From assembly GCA_035943635.1 (NCBI GenBank), contig DASZBX010000023.1, forward strand, positions 8,077-72,076: a stretch of 64,000 nt of DNA, read 5' to 3'. Within the stretch, counting starts at the first letter, position 1, and each line of letters starts with the position of its first letter. The notes beneath the pieces are model-generated. The model saw only the letters and a program-made list of their open reading frames with translations, made no database searches and was not told the origin of the DNA. Below are positions 59,877-64,000 of the stretch, one piece after another. Both the position numbers and the translations under genes were made by a program. Source of the DNA: DASZBX01 sp035943635 (lineage in GTDB: Bacteria; Actinomycetota; Actinomycetes; Streptomycetales; Catenulisporaceae).

Positions 59877-61163
59877 TCAGGCGAACAGCGCCGAGGCGAA
59901 GTAGTCGGTCGCGCTCTGCACGCCCGGCAGGACGTAGAAGTAGCCGCCGCCGGTCGGCTCGATGTAGTCCACCAGCGGCTCCCCGGCCAGGCGCTCCTGG
60001 ACCGCCTGGAACTGCCGGGTGACGTCCTGCTGGTAGCAGCAGAAAATGAGACCCACGTTGAGGTTCCCATTCAGGTCCAGTCCGCGGTCGTAGTTGTACC
60101 CGCGGCGCAGGATCTGCTGGTTCGCGGTGGCCGCGGTGCGCGGGTTGGCCAGGCGGATGTGCGCGTCCACCGGGATGACCAGGCCCATCGGGTCGGCGGA
60201 GTAGTCCGGGAGGTCGCCTTCGGCGTTGCCGTCCAGCGGCGCGCCGGAGTCGCGGCGACGGCCGATCATCGTCTCCTGCTCCTGCAAGGAGACCCGGTCC
60301 CAGAACTCGACCAGCATCCTGATGATCCGGATGACCTGGTACGTGCCGCCGGCCGCCCACGCGGGCTCCTTGCCGCCGCTTGCCTTGCCCCCGGCCCAGA
60401 TCAGCGAATCAGTGGTCGTCGAGTCGGACGTGTCCGGGTTCGCGATGCCGTCCTTGAAACCGAGCTGGTTGCGCGGGGTGCCGCTCGGGCGCGGCTCGGC
60501 GTGGAATCCGTCGACCTTCCACAAAGCCTGCATGCCGGCCCGGGTGTGCTTGGCGATGTCGCGCAGCGCGTGCATGACCGTGTCGCGCGAGTCGGCGCAG
60601 ATCTGCAGGCTGATGTCCCCGTGCAGCTCGGTCGAGCCGATCATGTTGTCGTCGGGGAAGATCGGCATCTGGGTCAGGTGCGCCGGGATGTGCGGGGCCA
60701 GGCCGTAGCGCCCGTCGAACAGGGACGCCCCGACGCCGACCGTGATGGTCAGGCCGTCACTGGGGATCACCGGGCCGAGCGTGTCGCTGTCGGTCGGCGG
60801 GGACGCGATCGAGGTCGCGGGCGCCGGGCCGCCGGACGTCAGGAAACGGATACGGTCGGTCAGGGTCTGGAAGAGCGACTGCAGTCCGGCCCGGTCGGTC
60901 GCGGTGCAGGTGAAGGAGACGAAGCTCGCCTGCGCCTGCGTCGGCGTCAGGACGCCGGCCTGGTGCACGCCGTGGAACGCGATCTGCCGGCCGGACGGAC
61001 CCGGGGTGGTCGCGGCCATGGCCACGGCGGTCGCGCCGGCGCCCAGGGCGGCCGTCCCGGCCACGCCCACGGCCGCGCCGCGCAGGAACGAGCGGCGGCC
61101 CAGGCCGGCGGCGTGCGGGCAGGTTCCGGCGTTGTCGGCCGCCGCGGGGGTCTTGTCGTTCAT
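59877..61163 (-). CDS. efeB: EfeB deferrochelatase/peroxidase (DyP-type), Tat-exported
   Basis: The 428-residue product has a twin-arginine signal (GLGRRSFLRGAAVGVAG...AMAA), then the DyP peroxidase core. The catalytic GFKDGIANPD (GXXDG) is present, as is the proximal haem histidine region (VDAHIRLANP) and the last strand (YFYVLPGV). EfeB extracts or uses iron from haem or oxidises Fe(II) in the EfeUOB system. Its start overlaps efeO by 4 bases (ATGA), with GAGGG upstream. No efeU is seen in the window. Confidence 0.92.
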   Translation of the reverse strand: MNDKTPAAADNAGTCPHAAGLGRRSFLRGAAVGVAGTAALGAGATAVAMAATTPGPSGRQIAFHGVHQAGVLTPTQAQASFVSFTCTATDRAGLQSLFQTLTDRIRFLTSGGPAPATSIASPPTDSDTLGPVIPSDGLTITVGVGASLFDGRYGLAPHIPAHLTQMPIFPDDNMIGSTELHGDISLQICADSRDTVMHALRDIAKHTRAGMQALWKVDGFHAEPRPSGTPRNQLGFKDGIANPDTSDSTTTDSLIWAGGKASGGKEPAWAAGGTYQVIRIIRMLVEFWDRVSLQEQETMIGRRRDSGAPLDGNAEGDLPDYSADPMGLVIPVDAHIRLANPRTAATANQQILRRGYNYDRGLDLNGNLNVGLIFCCYQQDVTRQFQAVQERLAGEPLVDYIEPTGGGYFYVLPGVQSATDYFASALFA

Positions 61164-62392
61164 GCCGAATCCCTCGGGGCGAGCAGGTCGGGGACGTTGG
61201 AGAGCTGTTCGAGCAGGGCGCCCAGGTCGGCGTCGAGGCGTTGGCGCTGGGCGGTGGTCAGGGAGTCCAGCGGCTTCCACGTGGTCGCGCCGCCGGTCTG
61301 CGTGCGCTGGGCGAGCAGATCCTGTTGCAGGGTCGCGAGTTCCTGGTCGGCGGCGGTCAGCAGCGCGGGGTAGCGCGGCTTGATCAGGGGGCTGAGGACG
61401 CTCAGCACCTCCGCGGTGCCCTGGGCGTTGGCGTAGGCGGTGGCCAGGGTGGTGCCGCTGCCGTAGTCGGCGATGCCGGTGAGCTGGAACTGCAATGAGT
61501 TCTCGAGGATCTCGTGCGCGCGCAGCGGCAGGTCGCCGGGGTCGACCTCCTCGCTGGGGAAGTCCTGGATCAGCGAGTCGACCGCGGTCACCAGGCCCTG
61601 GGTCTGCGGGCGCAGCTGGGCCGGGGTGTCGTTGTGCCAGAGGCCGTATTCGATCGCGAAGAAGCCGGTCCAGTCGGTGGATTTCACGCCGTCCGGCTCG
61701 CCCTGGGCCATGCCGTTGAGTTCGTCGTCGAAGTCGCCGAACGAGGTGTACGCCACGCCGAGCCGTTCGTAGTCCAGGTGCGCGGTGAGCCAGTCGGTCT
61801 TGGCCGCGGCCAGGTTCCCGGCCGCCACGTCGGCGTCCAGGGTGGCGCAGTCCTTTCTCAGCGTGGGCAACGCGGCCTGCACGTACGCCCGATAGGCCTG
61901 CATCGGGCCCTGCATGTCCAGGTCGGGCAGCGCCGGGTAGCCGGTGACCGCGCCGGTGGTGGTGCCGGTCACCGTGATCGGCGGCGAGGTCTGTACCGCG
62001 GCGTCGGTGAAAACGCAGCGTAGGGCGTACTTTCCGGCCGCCAGCGTGCTCGCCAGGGGGAGCTTCTTGTGCGGGGCCAGGGTCGGGATCTCGGCGTAGA
62101 CCAGGCCGTCGGCCAGGCCGATCAGGTAGACCGAGGCGAAGGCGTTGGTGCTGACGGTGTTGGTGACCGTGAACGAGACCGGCCCGGCGGGCATCTGCTC
62201 GGGCGGGGAGCCGCATCCGTTCTCCGACACGGTGACCGGGCCGCCGGGCGGAACGTTGCCGGCGAAGGCGGGCCCGGCCGCGCCCGCGACCACGGTGACC
62301 GCGACCAGCCAGCCCAGCCTGCCCTGCCACCTGGAGCTGCGCACGCCCGAGACCGCCGATCCGGGCCGCGGGAATCTCGGGGTGTCGCGCAT
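61160..62392 (-). CDS. efeO: EfeO iron-uptake lipoprotein/cupredoxin-M75 protein
   Basis: The 410-residue product has a signal peptide (WLVAVTVVAGAAGPAFAG), an N-terminal cupredoxin-like domain (about 45-120; ENGCGSPPEQMPAGPVSFTVTN) and a C-terminal imelysin/M75 domain (about 150-405). The latter has FFAIEYGLWHND and the metal-binding LRAHEILENSLQFQLTG (HxxE). EfeO captures ferrous iron outside the membrane for the EfeU permease. ATG 62392 is used; the in-frame TTG 62422 is an alternative. It forms a two-gene unit with efeB. Confidence 0.9.
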   Translation of the reverse strand: MRDTPRFPRPGSAVSGVRSSRWQGRLGWLVAVTVVAGAAGPAFAGNVPPGGPVTVSENGCGSPPEQMPAGPVSFTVTNTVSTNAFASVYLIGLADGLVYAEIPTLAPHKKLPLASTLAAGKYALRCVFTDAAVQTSPPITVTGTTTGAVTGYPALPDLDMQGPMQAYRAYVQAALPTLRKDCATLDADVAAGNLAAAKTDWLTAHLDYERLGVAYTSFGDFDDELNGMAQGEPDGVKSTDWTGFFAIEYGLWHNDTPAQLRPQTQGLVTAVDSLIQDFPSEEVDPGDLPLRAHEILENSLQFQLTGIADYGSGTTLATAYANAQGTAEVLSVLSPLIKPRYPALLTAADQELATLQQDLLAQRTQTGGATTWKPLDSLTTAQRQRLDADLGALLEQLSNVPDLLAPRDSA

Positions 62393-62485
62393 GGGCGGGT
62401 CAGGTCCTTTCGGGGTTTTCAACCGGGGGCGGGACGGCCCGCGGCGGGCCGTCCCCGGGGTGTCTCGCGGATCAGTGCCGGAACA

Positions 62486-63370
62486 TCAGTTCCAGATGGT
62501 CGTGATCGGGGTGGCGCTGCTGCTGTTGCCGACCTTGGCCAGGCCGTACATCTGCTCCAGGGTGGCGAGCAGGTTGTAGTGGTTGACCTGGGTGGTGTAC
62601 TTGCCCGGGACGACGCTCTGGCCGACGATGATGGTCGGGACCTGGTTGTTCTCGGTGTAGTCGTCCTCGTCCCAGGTGACGATCAGCAGGCTGTTGTGCG
62701 TCTTGGCCCACGTCGCGTACGCCGACAGGTTGGTCTGCAGCCAGGAGTTGGCCTGCGCGATGGTGCCGTTGTGCATGTCGTCGTTCAGGTTCGGGATGAC
62801 GAACGACAGGGTCGGCAGGCTCGCGTAGTTCGAGCTGCTCGGGAACGAGGTGAACGGCAGCGAGTCCGAGCCCGGGACGTTGCTGTAGTTGATCCACGGC
62901 GAGTGCTTGCGGGCGTAGTTGCCCGAGGTGCAGGCGGTCGAGCCGGTCGAGGGCAGGCCCTCGGAGTAGCCCTTGAAGGTGTACCCGGCGGCCAGCAGCT
63001 CGGAGCCGAGGTTCGCGGTGTTGCCCTCGCTGACCGGGCAGGTGTCGGCGCTCAGGCCGAAGGTGCTGCCGCCGAACAGGGCCATGTAGTTCGGCTCGCT
63101 CGGGTGGGTGACCGCGAAGGAGCTGGTCATCAGCGCGCCCTGCGAGGCCAGGGAGTTGAAGTAGGCGGTGCTGCTGCTGGAGTTGATGATGTCGGCGTAG
63201 GAGTGGTTCTCCTCCATCACGACCACGACGTGCGCCGGGGTGGGGATGGTGCTCGCGGCCAGCTTGGTCGGGGCCGTGGCGGCGGCGTGCGGGAGCACGA
63301 CGGCGGCCGCGATCAGGGCGGCCGTTCCGGCGAAGGCCATCGGCCAGGAGTTGCGGAGGGTCAGACGCAT
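62486..63370 (-). CDS. Secreted phosphoesterase (acid phosphatase / PLC-like, PF04185 type)
   Basis: The 294-residue product has a signal peptide (MRLTLRNSWPMAFAGTAALIAAAVVLPHAAATA), the metal-binding HVVVVMEENHSYADI with the catalytic Glu-Asn-His, THPSEPNYMALFGG, and IVTWDEDDYTENNQVPTIIVG (metal ligand DEDD). Members are secreted acid phosphatases or phospholipases. ATG 63370 is chosen for the signal peptide and GAAGGA site. It lies 93 bases upstream of efeO and may share its transcript. Confidence 0.88.
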   Translation of the reverse strand: MRLTLRNSWPMAFAGTAALIAAAVVLPHAAATAPTKLAASTIPTPAHVVVVMEENHSYADIINSSSSTAYFNSLASQGALMTSSFAVTHPSEPNYMALFGGSTFGLSADTCPVSEGNTANLGSELLAAGYTFKGYSEGLPSTGSTACTSGNYARKHSPWINYSNVPGSDSLPFTSFPSSSNYASLPTLSFVIPNLNDDMHNGTIAQANSWLQTNLSAYATWAKTHNSLLIVTWDEDDYTENNQVPTIIVGQSVVPGKYTTQVNHYNLLATLEQMYGLAKVGNSSSATPITTIWN

Positions 63371-63757
63371 GGGGGAGATCCTTCGGGACGTGGGTCGGCG
63401 AAGCGCTGTGGGGGTGTTCTGGCCCGGTCTGCGCAGTGTGCGGACACGGTGATGCAATGTACTGATTTATTCGTGATTGTTTGCCGGACCTCGGTTATTG
63501 TGACCGCGGCAAGTGTGCGCAGAGAGACTGGCCGGTGAATATTTCGGGGTCTGTTGATCTCTTCCGCGCGATGCTGATACCGGTGGTGCGGACGAGGCCT
63601 GATGCCACGGAAACCCTTGTCCCGCAAGGGGCGCCCATGCAAGAAAGGGCGCGAGAGTGATGTCCACTCCCGCGCCCTTTGTGCTTCGCAGGGTTACTGC
63701 GACTGCTGCCTTACTCTCTGCCCGGCGTGATGTCGCCGGGCCGACCGCCTCGGGGCG
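63371..63757. other. Intergenic region holding a terminator
   Basis: No gene was found in these 387 bases. Apart from the hairpin at 63644-63680 (below), it should contain the promoter of the phosphoesterase gene. Part of it is AT-richer than the surroundings (about 63440-63560). Confidence 0.5.
63644..63680 (-). terminator. Strong hairpin terminator for the lectin-end gene
   Basis: AAAGGGCGCGAGAGTG pairs with CACTCCCGCGCCCTTT (one mismatch) around a short TGATGTC loop. On the minus strand it is followed by CTT, on the plus strand by GTG. It lies 77 bases after the stop of the gene at 63758. Confidence 0.75.
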
Positions 63758-64000
63758 TCAGCTCAGCGGGAAGTGCTGGGCCGCGGTGCCGTTGCAGGTG
63801 TAGACCTGCACCGGGTTGAAGTTCGCCGTGCTCGCGGCGCGGTCGTCGATGCACAGCCCGCCGTAGCCGGTAATCTGCCCGGTAGCCCCGGTCCCGCCGC
63901 CGCCACCACCACCGCCACCGGAACTCGAAGTGGTCTGGTAGGCCGCGACATACGCCACGCTCATCGTGCCGCCGGAGGCCGTAGCGCCGGTCGGGGTGGT
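63758..64000 (-). CDS. C-terminal end of a secreted protein with partial ricin-type lectin repeat (partial)
   Basis: The frame is open from the window edge to TGA at 63758-63760. It reads a Thr/Ala-rich stretch, MSVAYVAAYQTT, a Ser/Gly linker (SSSGGGGGGGGG) typical of domain linkers in secreted enzymes, then GQITGYGGLCIDDRAAS...VQVYTCNGTAAQHFPLS, the first repeat of a ricin B-type beta-trefoil (CIDD, Q-W region). Only about 40 residues of the normal 120-130 are present, so the lectin module is truncated. The catalytic part lies beyond the edge. Confidence 0.75.
   Translation of the reverse strand, partial: TTPTGATASGGTMSVAYVAAYQTTSSSGGGGGGGGGTGATGQITGYGGLCIDDRAASTANFNPVQVYTCNGTAAQHFPLS

Overview
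The window is a stretch of very GC-rich chromosome with actinobacterial character: a WhiB-family protein, a SigB/SigF-type sigma factor with anti-sigma and anti-anti-sigma partners, an ANTAR/SpoIIE phosphatase, a MEDS-domain regulator, StrR-type and XRE/TPR regulators, several GTG/TTG starts and apparently leaderless genes. No rRNA, tRNA or CRISPR array was recognised. The genus cannot be fixed from the sequence. A fused bacterial-type glycyl-tRNA synthetase argues against a typical Streptomyces, and a Catenulispora/Actinospica-like organism is my guess only.

Layout. 0-3.7 kb: a DHA2-type drug exporter (cut by the window edge), a universal stress protein, two doubtful tiny ORFs and a YihY membrane protein. 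4.0-16.9 kb: a stress/developmental signalling block with a STAS antagonist, an RsbW-like kinase, a SigB-family sigma factor, an ANTAR-GAF-PAS-SpoIIE phosphatase, a multi-HAMP hybrid histidine kinase, a WhiB protein and a MEDS/HATPase protein. These parts could form a partner-switching network. 17-23.7 kb: small hypotheticals, a TetR/quinone-oxidoreductase/MFS group with palindromic operators, a StrR-like ParB-domain regulator and a GH18 chitinase remnant. 23.8-33 kb: the first of two giant paralogous proteins of unknown function, argS, an APH-like kinase and an MDR protein, with two copies of a CTAG-bounded inverted-repeat element (MITE-like). 33.6-41.7 kb: DinB, TetR with a half-site array facing a decayed oxidoreductase, a small phosphatase, the fused GlyQS, and DUF4291, MmcQ and PEBP proteins.

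41.8-47.1 kb is the most interesting part. It is a tightly coupled minus-strand operon: XRE/TPR regulator, TIR-domain protein, P-loop-like protein with a degenerate Walker A, and a two-helix membrane protein with an SPFH-like region. The last three genes overlap by 4 nt (ATGA). The C-terminus of the TIR protein and the N-terminus of the P-loop-like protein carry the same 16-residue motif (11 identities), the arrangement expected of effector/sensor pairs that signal by homotypic (amyloid-like) interaction. I propose this as a candidate NLR-like conflict (defence) system. The second giant paralog is divergently transcribed from it.

52.8-64 kb: dienelactone hydrolase, a 3-hydroxyisobutyryl-CoA hydrolase-like protein, a DesK/LiaS-type two-component pair, an LLM flavin oxidoreductase, a MatB-like acyl-CoA synthetase, efeO-efeB iron-uptake genes without efeU, a secreted phosphoesterase, and the end of a secreted protein with a cut-short ricin-type lectin repeat. 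All assignments are from reading the sequence; no database searches were run.
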